Shown here: positions 22,847 through 30,890 of the stretch, in pieces
Layout: each line of letters opens with the position of its first letter
How positions within the stretch are numbered: the first letter of the stretch is position 1
Source of the DNA: Bradyrhizobium rifense
GTDB lineage: Bacteria > Pseudomonadota > Alphaproteobacteria > Rhizobiales > Xanthobacteraceae
Assembly (NCBI RefSeq): GCF_008123425.1
Contig: NZ_VSSS01000079.1
Coordinates: forward strand, 1-40,510
Reading direction: 5' to 3'
Length of the DNA: 40,510 nucleotides
Translations under genes and position numbers: made by a program
The notes under the pieces: generated by a model
Databases searched by the model: none
Seen by the model: only the letters and a program-made list of their open reading frames with translations
Told to the model about the DNA's origin: nothing

Positions 22847-25600
22847 CTAGGACGCGGCCTTGAGCTTCGGCTGCGCACCGGGCTTCGGCCGGCCGAGCTT
22901 CGCCAGGGCCTCCGTGCGCACGAGCTTCAGCCCCTCCTTGGCGTCGTAGCCATGGATCTCCTTCACATCGAGCTTGCGCATGAAGTCGATGGTCTCCTGG
23001 GTGATGACCTGGCCCGGCACCATGATCGGGAAGCCCGGCGGGTACGGGATCACGAAATTGGCCGATACGAGCTCGGGCCCGGCCTTCAGCCGCCGGTCGA
23101 TCTCGGGATCGTTGAGGCGAAGGTGCTCGCATCCCGCGGCGTCATAGGCGGCATAGAAGCCGCTGCGGATGTCGCCTTCATTGGTCTTGGTGCCGGCATC
23201 GCCACGGAAGCTCGGGTGGAAGTGCGAGAAGTTCGGCAGATCAGGCACGTCCTTCATCAGGCTCTTGACCCGCGCCTCAAAGGTCTGGCGCGCATTGGCG
23301 CCACCTTGCGCCAGCCCGCGATCGACCTCACCCGCGATCTCGGCGAGGACGCGGACGAGATGCGCGACGTCGCTGCGGGTGTTGTTGATGTTGGACTGGA
23401 CCAGGACCGAATTGCGCGAGGTCTTATTGACCTGGATGTTGTACTCGTTGGCCAGAATGCCCTTGAACTGGGTGCCGTCGAAGCCGGCCGTGCCGCACAC
23501 CAGCGTCATGCGGGTCGGGTCGAGACAGAACTCATCATCGTCCAGGCTCTTGAGCGTATTGGCCCAGTTCACGCCAGCCGCGAGATAATCGGTGAATCCG
23601 CTCTGGCGGTATTGCGCCGGCACCATGGCGTCGGCGCCGAGGACATGGAAGTATTTCGAGAGCAGCGGATTGTTGTTCACCGCGTGGCGGATCGCGAACG
23701 CGATCTCGATCGCATTGGCGACGAGGCCATAGCCCTCCAGCTCCATCTGCCGCCGCGAGATGTCAAGGCTGGCGATGAGCTGCTGGTTCGGGCTGGTGGA
23801 AGCGTGAGTGAATACGGCCTCCTTGAACTGCTGCTCGACTGTGTGGAATTCGACGTCCTTGACCGACAGCATCGAGCCCTGGCGGAGCGCCGACATCGAC
23901 TTGTGGGTCGAGTTGGTCTGATAGACGCGCAGGCGAATCTGGCGCGGATCGGGAATGAGCCTGGTCTTGAGCAGCACCTCGTCCGTCGGATTCTTGCCGA
24001 GCTCGGTTTGCTGCTTCTCGTAGGCCGCAACCGACTTCGGGTCGTGCATCCACGCCTCGATCTCGTTGGCGGCGCCGAGGCCAGTGCGACGGCGCAGGAA
24101 CGGCGAGAAGCGCGCGAAGCCGAACCAGGCCTCGTCCCACAGGAAGATCAGGTCCGGCTTGATGGCGAGGCATTCCTCCATCACCCGGCGGGTGTTGTAG
24201 ATGTGGCCGTCGAAGGTGCAGTTGGTGAGGTCGAGCAGCTTGACGCGGTCGAGCCGCCCGTCAGCTTTGGCGCTCAACAGCGCCTGCTTGATCGTCTTCA
24301 GCGGCACCGCGCCGTACATCGAGTATTCCGTCATCGGGTAGGCTTCGACATAGAGTGGCTGGGCGCCGGCGAGCACCATGCCGTAGTGATGCGACTTGTG
24401 GCAGTTGCGATCGACGATCGCGATGTCGCCCGGCGCGAGCAGCGCCTGCACCGCCATCTTGTTCGAGGTCGAGGTGCCGTTGGTGACGAAGAAGACGCGG
24501 TCGGCGCCGAGCGCCCTCGCCGCCTTCTCCTGCGCCTTCTTGATGTTGCCGGTCGGCTCCAGCATGCTGTCGAGGCCGCCTGTGGTGGCGCTGCTCTCGG
24601 CCAGGAACAGGTTCGGGCCGTAGAACTCGCCCATGTCGCGGATCCAGTCGGACTTGAAGATCGACTTGCCGCGGGCGATCGGCAGCGCATGGAACGTCCC
24701 TATGGGGCGCTGCGCGTATTTCTTGAGATTGTCGAAGAACGGCGTGTCGTAGCGGTCCTGGATGCCCTCGAGGATCGACAGATGCAGCTCCAGAAGCTCT
24801 TCGACCGAATAGAAGATGCGGCGAACGACATTGGCCTCGGGATTGCCGGCCAACTCTTCGACATCGCGGTTCGAGATCATGTAGAGATCGAGCTCGGGCC
24901 TGACCCGCTTGATGATCTGCGCGAGCCGCAGCGCGGAGGCATCGGATTCGTCCTTGAGGCCGGCCGTGGCCGTGATCGAACGGAGGACTGGCGCATCGTG
25001 CCGCGAGCGCAGACCGAAGCCCTCGTTGATGATGACGGCCCCGAGGTTAGGATTGAGCATGGTCGCGCAGAAGGCGTCTTCGAGACTGCCGACGATGACC
25101 GGCTCATAGATGAAGCCATCTTCCGGACGGCGCAGCTTGCGCCATTCGGCTGCGAGTGCCGGCCATTGGCCGGGCGACACGCCGGTGACGATCAGGGTTT
25201 CGAAATAGGGCCGGCGTGCCTTATGCGTGCCGAAGGTGGGCGACACCAGTTCGGGCGCATCGCCATCGCCATCGTCCTTCGCGCTCCAGTCGCCGGCATG
25301 CTGGCGGAAGGATCGCGTCGCCAACGCCTGGGTGATCCGGGTTGCAAGCGACAGCGACGCGGCCGCATCGCCGGCCGAGGCCGCTTCGCGCAGGGCCGCC
25401 ATCAATTGCAGGCCGGGATAGCCGTGGAATTCTTCCGTCACCGACAGGCCGGCCAGCGCCGCGTCATAGGGCGCGCGATCGCCGCCGCGGGCCCAACTTT
25501 TTGCGGCCTCGACCAGATCACGCCAGTCGTCGGCCCGTGCGCCGGGCCCGGAAAAGAACTGGTCGATGCGCTTCTGCGCGGGCTTTGTGTCCTTGGCCAT
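22847..25600 (-). CDS. Orn/Lys/Arg decarboxylase family protein
   Basis: A 917-residue PLP enzyme of the fold-type I Orn/Lys/Arg decarboxylase family, which removes the carboxylate of a basic amino acid and consumes a proton. The PLP lysine is Lys567 in NSTHKSMSALRQGS; upstream are FVTNGTSTSNKMAVQALL, DRNCHKSHHYG and LLDLTNCTFDGHIYN, with DEAWFGFARF carrying the PLP aspartate. The C-terminal domain ends with VIPYPPGFPIMVPGQ, as in AdiA/LdcC/SpeF. It is 150-200 residues longer than AdiA because of an N-terminal extension (about 1-180). ATG 25600 follows GGGAGAG. The substrate (Arg, Lys or Orn) is not decided by sequence alone, and no matching antiporter is adjacent. A FixK/FNR box lies 65 bp upstream. 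Confidence 0.9.
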   Translation of the reverse strand: MAKDTKPAQKRIDQFFSGPGARADDWRDLVEAAKSWARGGDRAPYDAALAGLSVTEEFHGYPGLQLMAALREAASAGDAAASLSLATRITQALATRSFRQHAGDWSAKDDGDGDAPELVSPTFGTHKARRPYFETLIVTGVSPGQWPALAAEWRKLRRPEDGFIYEPVIVGSLEDAFCATMLNPNLGAVIINEGFGLRSRHDAPVLRSITATAGLKDESDASALRLAQIIKRVRPELDLYMISNRDVEELAGNPEANVVRRIFYSVEELLELHLSILEGIQDRYDTPFFDNLKKYAQRPIGTFHALPIARGKSIFKSDWIRDMGEFYGPNLFLAESSATTGGLDSMLEPTGNIKKAQEKAARALGADRVFFVTNGTSTSNKMAVQALLAPGDIAIVDRNCHKSHHYGMVLAGAQPLYVEAYPMTEYSMYGAVPLKTIKQALLSAKADGRLDRVKLLDLTNCTFDGHIYNTRRVMEECLAIKPDLIFLWDEAWFGFARFSPFLRRRTGLGAANEIEAWMHDPKSVAAYEKQQTELGKNPTDEVLLKTRLIPDPRQIRLRVYQTNSTHKSMSALRQGSMLSVKDVEFHTVEQQFKEAVFTHASTSPNQQLIASLDISRRQMELEGYGLVANAIEIAFAIRHAVNNNPLLSKYFHVLGADAMVPAQYRQSGFTDYLAAGVNWANTLKSLDDDEFCLDPTRMTLVCGTAGFDGTQFKGILANEYNIQVNKTSRNSVLVQSNINNTRSDVAHLVRVLAEIAGEVDRGLAQGGANARQTFEARVKSLMKDVPDLPNFSHFHPSFRGDAGTKTNEGDIRSGFYAAYDAAGCEHLRLNDPEIDRRLKAGPELVSANFVIPYPPGFPIMVPGQVITQETIDFMRKLDVKEIHGYDAKEGLKLVRTEALAKLGRPKPGAQPKLKAAS

Positions 25601-25665
25601 GCGTCTCTCCCGATCGTTTGGGGCGAAGGTGATGAGGGATCGTGCTTTCGGCGCCGGTCGCTCCA

Positions 25666-25679
25666 TTGATCCAAGTCAA
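25666..25679 (-). promoter_or_regulatory. FixK/FNR box upstream of the decarboxylase
   Basis: TTGATCCAAGTCAA is a perfect TTGA-N6-TCAA palindrome 65 bp before the decarboxylase ATG. It overlaps the stop codon and last codon of the SulP gene upstream, so the decarboxylase can be transcribed separately from its neighbour. Confidence 0.8.
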
Positions 25680-27367
25680 CGGTTGTCTGCATTCCGGTCA
25701 CCGAGAACGCTGTCGAGCGAGCGAAGCCATTGGTTGCTGTCGGTCTTCTCCCCGAGCCCCTCGGCGCGCAGGAGGTCGCGGAGTTGTGCATGCGCGCCGA
25801 CGATGCAGAGGCTCACCCGGCGTGACGCGAGCTCATCATGGAGGTCATGCAGCATGCGCGCGCCCGCCAGATCGATATAAGGCGACGCCGAAAGGTCGCA
25901 GGCGACCAGATGGATGCCCGGCGAACGCCTGAGCGTCGTCAGAACCGTGTCCAAAATCGTCTCGGCATTGATGTAGAGCAGCGAGGCCTCCGGGCGGAAC
26001 GCGATGACTCCAACCAGCGGCTCGACGTCCGCGTGCCGCGCGCTGTCCGAATAGCGCCCGCTGCCCGGCAAACGGCCAAGGAACGCGACATTCGGCCGCG
26101 ACGCTCGCGCCAGCAGCAGGACAATCGACGCGATCGACGCCAGCAGGACGCCCTGGAGGATGCCGAGCAGCAACACAGAAATCAGGGCAATCGACGCCGC
26201 GTAGAAATCGATCCGGCTGACCTGCCACATCCGAACCAGCGCACGCACATCGACCAGCTTGTAGACGGCGGCAAACACGATCGCCGCGAGCACCGCCTTG
26301 GGCAGATTGGTGAGCAGCCCGGTGAAGAACAGCAGGCACAGCCCAAGCGTCACGGAGCAGATGACCAGAGCCAGAGGTGTTCGCGCACCGGCGCTGTCGT
26401 TGACCGCTGATTGCGACAGGCCACCCGCAACGGGATAGCCATGGCCGAAAGCGGCGGCGAGGTTTGCGGCGCCCAGCCCCAGAAACTCCTGCCGGACGTC
26501 GAGCGGATAGCCATGCTTGGCGGCAAAGCTGCGGGCTGCGGAAACGCCCTCGATATAGGCCAGCAGCACGCAGCCTGCAGCGAGCGGAAACAGCTCGTCG
26601 AACTCCAGCAGCCCAAAGGTCGGCATCCCCAGCGCCGGCAGCCCTTCCGGTATCTTCCCGGTAACGGGCACACCGAGGCCCGGAAAGCCGAACACCGTCG
26701 CCACCACAATCGCCAGCGCCACGATGGTGATGCCGACCGGCTTGCCCGGCAAAAGCCGCTCACCCAGCAGCAGCAACAGCAGCGCGACCGCGCCGATCGC
26801 CAGAACGAGCGGATCGAGATGGCCGAGCTGCCCGATCAATTTTATGGCGCGGTCAAAGAAATTGTGACCACCGCCGGCGACGCCAAACAGGCTCGGCAAC
26901 TGGCTCATGATGATGGTGAGTCCCGCGCCGGCCTTGAAGCCAACCAGAATGCTGTCGCTGACGAGGCGGACGAGCACGCTGAGCTTGAACAGCCAGGCGA
27001 TGAAGCACAGCACCGCGACACCGAACGCCGCAAGACTTGCGATCTGCGCATACCTCACGGCATCGCCACCGGCGAGCGCGCCGACGGTCGCGGCGATCAT
27101 CAACGAGATCGCCGACGTCGGGCCGATCGCCAACTGCCGCGACGCCCCGAGCAAGGCATAGCCGATGCCGCCGAGCATGTAGCCATAGACGCCGATCTGC
27201 GGCTGCAGCCCGGCCAGCGCCGCGTAGGCGAGCGAGACCGGAATTGCGTAGGCGGCCAGCGTGACGCCGGCGACGGCATCAGATGGCAACCATTCGCGCC
27301 GATAGGCCGCGAGCCAGCCGAACGGTGGAAAGAAGCGCGTCCAGTTCGGTTCGGGTGGCGAATTCAT
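25676..27367 (-). CDS. SulP family anion transporter with STAS domain
   Basis: A 563-residue SulP/SLC26-type permease. The N-terminal 400 residues hold 12-14 membrane segments, beginning with DAVAGVTLAAYAIPVSLAYAALAG and including the GGLSQSAVNDSAGARTPLA motif. The cytosolic STAS domain occupies about 445-555 (VIAFRPEASLLYINAETIL … LVACDLSASPYIDLAGARML). Family members move sulfate, bicarbonate, fumarate or other anions with H+ or Na+; the ion here is unknown. ATG 27367 has GAGGTGG 4 nt upstream. It reads towards the decarboxylase with 75 nt between them. A bicarbonate role beside two CO2-releasing enzymes is possible but unproved. Confidence 0.92.
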   Translation of the reverse strand: MNSPPEPNWTRFFPPFGWLAAYRREWLPSDAVAGVTLAAYAIPVSLAYAALAGLQPQIGVYGYMLGGIGYALLGASRQLAIGPTSAISLMIAATVGALAGGDAVRYAQIASLAAFGVAVLCFIAWLFKLSVLVRLVSDSILVGFKAGAGLTIIMSQLPSLFGVAGGGHNFFDRAIKLIGQLGHLDPLVLAIGAVALLLLLLGERLLPGKPVGITIVALAIVVATVFGFPGLGVPVTGKIPEGLPALGMPTFGLLEFDELFPLAAGCVLLAYIEGVSAARSFAAKHGYPLDVRQEFLGLGAANLAAAFGHGYPVAGGLSQSAVNDSAGARTPLALVICSVTLGLCLLFFTGLLTNLPKAVLAAIVFAAVYKLVDVRALVRMWQVSRIDFYAASIALISVLLLGILQGVLLASIASIVLLLARASRPNVAFLGRLPGSGRYSDSARHADVEPLVGVIAFRPEASLLYINAETILDTVLTTLRRSPGIHLVACDLSASPYIDLAGARMLHDLHDELASRRVSLCIVGAHAQLRDLLRAEGLGEKTDSNQWLRSLDSVLGDRNADNR

Positions 27368-27495
27368 TCGACCACCTCGCGTGGCGTCGCTTCGCAGCGC
27401 AACAGGACGACCACGTCCAGAGTACTCATATCGGCAATATCGGCTGGCGCACGCTCCTCATCAGTTGATAGACGTCGCCGCGTCCCCGCCGGGGC

Positions 27496-27509
27496 TTGAT
27501 CTGGATCAA
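27496..27509. promoter_or_regulatory. FixK/FNR box between SulP and the hydrolase
   Basis: TTGATCTGGATCAA is a perfect TTGA-N6-TCAA palindrome in a 258-bp divergent gap, 116 bp before the hydrolase GTG and 128 bp before the SulP ATG. It may drive both. Confidence 0.8.
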
Positions 27510-27625
27510 GCAACCTCCTCTCGCCGCCAATCAAATCGCGGGAAAGCCATCGGCGGAGCTGCGACCACGGTCACGCGCTGGCCGATCATCGTGGCGACGG
27601 CGTTCAAGATCTGAGGGAGATCGCC

Positions 27626-28513
27626 GTGGGGATGCCTCTCAACTCAATCGTCCGGCTTTTGACAGGCGCCCTGCTCCTGATCGCCGCCTGTACCGCTCCA
27701 GCACGCGCCGAGGACGACGTCCGTATCCAGGAGGAGATCTGGGCCCTTCCGCTGCCGCTGCCGATGTTCGCTTATCTGGTCCGTCCGGTCGGCGACGGCC
27801 CATTCCCTCTGGTGATCATGAACCACGGCGTTTCGCTCAATCCGACCGACCGCAGCTTCTTTCCGCTGGTCGAATTCCGCGACGCCGCCAAATGGTTCGC
27901 GAAACGCGGCTATCTGGTGGTGGCCCCGGTCGGAAGCGGCTATGGCGCCGCCGCCATCGATATCCCCGAACGGGCGATCTACGGCCCGTTCTTCTCCAAA
28001 ATCGGCAAATGCATCAAGCCCAACTTCCACGATGCCGGGCTTGCGGTCGCGCAAGTCGATCTCTGGATCATCGACTTCATGGCCGCCGAAAAGCGCATCA
28101 TTCCGAAGGACGTCATCGTAGTCGGCCAGTCCGCGGGAGGCTGGGCGGCCATCGCCCTGTCGAGCGTGAACCCGGCGCCGGTGAAGGCCATCATCACTTT
28201 CGCCGCCGGCCGTGGCGGCCGCGTCGGGGGCAAGCCCAACAACAATTGCGCGCCTGTTAAATTGGTCGAGGCGACCGCGGATTTCGGCCGCACCTCGCGG
28301 GTGCCGATGTTGTGGATCTACATCGAGAACGACACGTTCTTCGGCCCTGATCTATCGAAGCGCATGCGTGCCGCCTTCACCGCCGCCGGCGGCAAGGCCG
28401 AATACCATCTGATGCCGCCATTCGGCAACGAGGGCCACTTTTTCATCGGCTCACCGGACGCGATCCCTCTCTGGTCGCCGTTGGTGAGCAAATTTCTCGA
28501 TGCGCAAAAATAG
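27626..28513 (+). CDS. Exported alpha/beta hydrolase
   Basis: A 295-residue hydrolase of the alpha/beta fold, dienelactone hydrolase/platelet-activating-factor acetylhydrolase-like. The nucleophile elbow is GQSAGG (Ser near residue 171); MNHGVS is the oxyanion-hole strand; the acid and base are probably Asp in YIENDTFFG and His in NEGHFF. A signal peptide (LLTGALLLIAACTAPARA) directs export; IAAC could also be a lipobox. The GTG at 27626 is preferred over ATG 27632 because GAGGGAGA lies 5 nt upstream. It precedes the IalB-like gene by 23 nt. The substrate is unknown. Confidence 0.85.
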   Translation: MGMPLNSIVRLLTGALLLIAACTAPARAEDDVRIQEEIWALPLPLPMFAYLVRPVGDGPFPLVIMNHGVSLNPTDRSFFPLVEFRDAAKWFAKRGYLVVAPVGSGYGAAAIDIPERAIYGPFFSKIGKCIKPNFHDAGLAVAQVDLWIIDFMAAEKRIIPKDVIVVGQSAGGWAAIALSSVNPAPVKAIITFAAGRGGRVGGKPNNNCAPVKLVEATADFGRTSRVPMLWIYIENDTFFGPDLSKRMRAAFTAAGGKAEYHLMPPFGNEGHFFIGSPDAIPLWSPLVSKFLDAQK

Positions 28514-28536
28514 AGACCGGCTCCGGAGATGCCACC

Positions 28537-29109
28537 ATGCCCAGCGCCCGTGACTATCTTGCAACCCTTGCCGTCGCCGCGATCGGCGCGACGGCGGCAC
28601 TGCCCAGTCTCGCCGCACAGGCCGATAAGCCTGCCGAAGTCGCAACACGCGGTCAGCGCGAGGCCAAGGACATCACTTATGGCGACTGGCAAAAGCTCTG
28701 CTTCAAGCCAGGTGGCGCGCCGATGCTGTGCCGGACCTCGATCACGGGTAAATTCCCGACCGGCCAGATGGCGGTGCGCGTGGACCTGATCGAGCGCGAA
28801 GGCGCGCCGACGGCGCGGCTGCAGCTTTTCGTACCGGTCGGCATGTATCTGCAACAACCGGCCAAGCTGACCGTCGACCAGGGCAGCCCCCTCCGCGTGC
28901 CCTATAGCTGGTGCCTGACAAACGGGTGCATCGCCGCCGACGTCGCACCCGCGGCAATGGTCAAGCAGATGGAGTCCGGAAAGACACTGACACTCGAGAC
29001 CGTCGACTCCAACCTGCTCGCGCTGACGACATCGATACCGCTGGCCCAGTTTGCGTCGGCTCACAAGGGCGCACCAGCCAAGACGCTGGAGCAATATGTC
29101 GACGAATGA
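28537..29109 (+). CDS. Invasion-associated locus B (IalB) family protein
   Basis: A 190-residue periplasmic protein. After a signal peptide (LAVAAIGATAALPSLAAQA) the mature part has the IalB pattern: YGDWQKLCF, a second cysteine in PMLCRTSI, LFVPVGMYLQQPAKLTVDQG, SWCLTNGCIA and a final MESGKTLTLETVD region. IalB proteins occur widely in alphaproteobacteria; the Bartonella member aids erythrocyte entry, while free-living relatives have general envelope roles. The ATG has GGAG 8 nt upstream. It is cotranscribed with the hydrolase and ends 8 nt from the convergent FixJ-type regulator. Confidence 0.9.
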   Translation: MPSARDYLATLAVAAIGATAALPSLAAQADKPAEVATRGQREAKDITYGDWQKLCFKPGGAPMLCRTSITGKFPTGQMAVRVDLIEREGAPTARLQLFVPVGMYLQQPAKLTVDQGSPLRVPYSWCLTNGCIAADVAPAAMVKQMESGKTLTLETVDSNLLALTTSIPLAQFASAHKGAPAKTLEQYVDE

Positions 29110-29117
29110 GCCGCCCG

Positions 29118-29741
29118 CTAAAGGTTGTTCGGATCGAGCATGCCAAGCCGTTCCGCGATCGAAACGAGCTCCGCGAGCGAATGTACCTGCATCTTCTCCA
29201 TGACCTGGTGCCGATGCGCTTTTATCGTGCGCTCGGTCGTCCCGAGCTGATGGGCAATCTGCTTGTTGATCTTGCCGCGCACGATGAGATCGAACACCTG
29301 CCGTTCGCGCTGGGTCAGCGCTGCCAGACAAGCGCGGAACGTATCGAGCCTGCCGCGCTGCCCGCGCGCCGCGTCCTGCCGCGCCAGCGCGCGCGCAATC
29401 GCATCGAGCAGCAGCTCCGACGAGACCGGCTTGGTCAGGAAATCCTCCGCTCCCGCCTTGATGGCCTGCACAGTGGTCGGCGTATCGGCGTAACCGGTCA
29501 GGAATATGATCGGCAGGGTGGAGCCGGACGCGCTCAGATGACGCTGCAACTCCGGGCCGCTCAGCCCCGGTATCCGAACGTCGAGCAGGATGCATCCAGG
29601 TTGCGCGTCATCCGGTGCCGCATCCAGCAGGTCCTGCGATGAAGCGTAGGTCGCGACCTCGTAGCCAGCGAGCTTCAGCCGGCGTTCAATCGCGGTACGA
29701 AACGAAGCGTCATCGTCGACCACATGGACAAGGCCAAGCAT
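29118..29741 (-). CDS. FixJ-type response regulator
   Basis: A 207-residue two-component regulator. The receiver has the acidic pair in VVDDDAS (10-11), phospho-acceptor Asp54 in ILLDVRIPG, Thr82 in LTGYAD and Lys104 in LTKP, the same positions as FixJ. A linker leads to a LuxR/GerE-type helix-turn-helix with LTQRERQVFDLIVRGKINKQIAHQLGTTERTIKAHRHQV. The ATG at 29741 follows AGGTGG; an in-frame extension to 29783 lacks a site. No kinase is adjacent, so it is an orphan; the membrane kinase at 11427 is the only kinase in the window. It probably acts with the Fnr/FixK-type regulator 304 bp away in the opposite direction. Confidence 0.92.
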   Translation of the reverse strand: MLGLVHVVDDDASFRTAIERRLKLAGYEVATYASSQDLLDAAPDDAQPGCILLDVRIPGLSGPELQRHLSASGSTLPIIFLTGYADTPTTVQAIKAGAEDFLTKPVSSELLLDAIARALARQDAARGQRGRLDTFRACLAALTQRERQVFDLIVRGKINKQIAHQLGTTERTIKAHRHQVMEKMQVHSLAELVSIAERLGMLDPNNL

Positions 29742-30045
29742 TTTCCACCTTTCGCCAAGTGGGACGAATATCAACGCTCTCAAAGCGAGGCAGCGCTACT
29801 GCCCAATCATTCGATAAGCAAATGATCTGCTTCGCAACGGGGAGCATGTCCTGCTCGGATCGAGCTCTTCTCAATGCGTGCAGCAAACGCAAGTTCTGTC
29901 CCTTGGTACAATGAACCTTGGGACAATGGATTGAAAGACGACCTTGGTTCTAAATCAACCTCCGCGGGGCGTGATAGCGCGGCGCTTTCCCCGGCATGAG
30001 TCTCAGTCTGACAGACCAATTCGGCGATGAGCCGAGGAGTTGGCC

Positions 30046-30729
30046 ATGTTCGTTCGAATAACGACAGATTCCGCACCACGCCCCAATTCCCTCCGTGATC
30101 TCGGCATGACCAGCGATTCAAATCCGCTCGTTGGTTTAAGCGAATTTTCCTACAAGAAAGGCGTCGAGGTTTACGGCGAGAAAGAGCCCGCCGAATATGT
30201 TTATCAGGTCAAGTCTGGTGCGGTGCGAAGCTACAAGCTGTTATCGGACGGCCGCCGACAGATTGGAGCCTTTCACCTGGCCACAGATATCTTTGGCCTG
30301 GAGAATGGCAGCGAGCACCGGTTCACGGCCGAGGCGATCGTTGACACCACGGTGCGTCTCGTCAAACGGAAGAGCCTCGAATTGGTGGCCGAAAGCGACG
30401 CGATGGTCGCCAGAAATCTGCTCAGCATGACCACGAGCAATCTCCAGCATGCGGAAGATCATATGCTGCTGCTCGGCCGCAAGACCTCGCTGGAGCGGGT
30501 GGCCGCTTTCCTGCTCGAGATGGACAAACGGCTAACCGCAGCGGGCGTGATGGCGCTGCCGATGTCGCGGCGCGATATCGCCGACTATCTCGGCCTGACG
30601 CTGGAAACCGTCTCCCGCGCCCTGTCGCGGCTGCACGAGCTCGGTGTTCTCGGCTTCATCGGCAACACCCAGCGCCAGATCGTACTCCTGGATCGGCATC
30701 AGCTCGCGAGCCTCGACCTGACGTCTTGA
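30046..30729 (+). CDS. Crp/Fnr family regulator of FixK type
   Basis: A 227-residue transcription factor. The cyclic-nucleotide-binding-like beta roll spans about 30-125 (FSYKKGVEVYGEKEPAEYVYQVKSGAVRSY reading through its start), followed by a long dimerisation helix and a helix-turn-helix with SRRDIADYLG and LTLETVSRALSRL. Glu187, Ser190 and Arg191 form the E-x-x-S-R pattern by which FNR and FixK read TTGA half-sites. The protein has no cysteine, so it cannot carry an FNR [4Fe-4S] cluster; FixK-type proteins are instead controlled by expression. ATG 30046 has GAGGAG 6 nt upstream. It is the best candidate regulator for the seven TTGA-N6-TCAA boxes in this window. Confidence 0.93.
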   Translation: MFVRITTDSAPRPNSLRDLGMTSDSNPLVGLSEFSYKKGVEVYGEKEPAEYVYQVKSGAVRSYKLLSDGRRQIGAFHLATDIFGLENGSEHRFTAEAIVDTTVRLVKRKSLELVAESDAMVARNLLSMTTSNLQHAEDHMLLLGRKTSLERVAAFLLEMDKRLTAAGVMALPMSRRDIADYLGLTLETVSRALSRLHELGVLGFIGNTQRQIVLLDRHQLASLDLTS

Positions 30730-30768
30730 GCTGGCCGGCCATTGTCGGCGTGGCACAAACTGCACATC

Positions 30769-30788
30769 ACACCGGCCCGATCCGGTGT
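30769..30788 (+). terminator. Hairpin after the Crp/Fnr gene
   Basis: ACACCGG at 30769-30775 pairs with CCGGTGT at 30782-30788 across a 6-nt loop, 39 nt after the stop codon. There is no U tract, so termination is weakly supported; the hairpin could also act as a processing or stability element. Confidence 0.4.
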
Positions 30789-30800
30789 TACCGTCAACTC

Positions 30801-30890
30801 ATGTCGAACGAGGTTGCATTCAAGGTCGCGGTCATTGCGTTCGGGGCACTGCCGGTGGCGCTCACGGCCATGATCCTTTTCCTCGGCTAA
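30801..30890 (+). CDS. Candidate 29-residue membrane peptide
   Basis: An ATG opens a 29-residue frame reading MSNEVAFKVAVIAFGALP followed by VALTAMILFLG, a single hydrophobic helix with a short polar start. It follows the hairpin after the Crp/Fnr gene and its stop overlaps the end of the convergent channel gene by 4 nt. No Shine-Dalgarno site is evident. The composition is typical of real small membrane peptides, but it may be chance. Confidence 0.35.
   Translation: MSNEVAFKVAVIAFGALPVALTAMILFLG

Noticed and set aside
22952..25669. 905-codon plus-strand open frame
   Set aside because: It is antisense to the Orn/Lys/Arg decarboxylase, has an Arg/Asp/Val-rich shadow composition and no family pattern.
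29944..29958. FixK/FNR-like box before the Crp/Fnr gene
   Set aside because: TTGG-N7-TCAA has a wrong base in one half-site and one base too many in the spacer.
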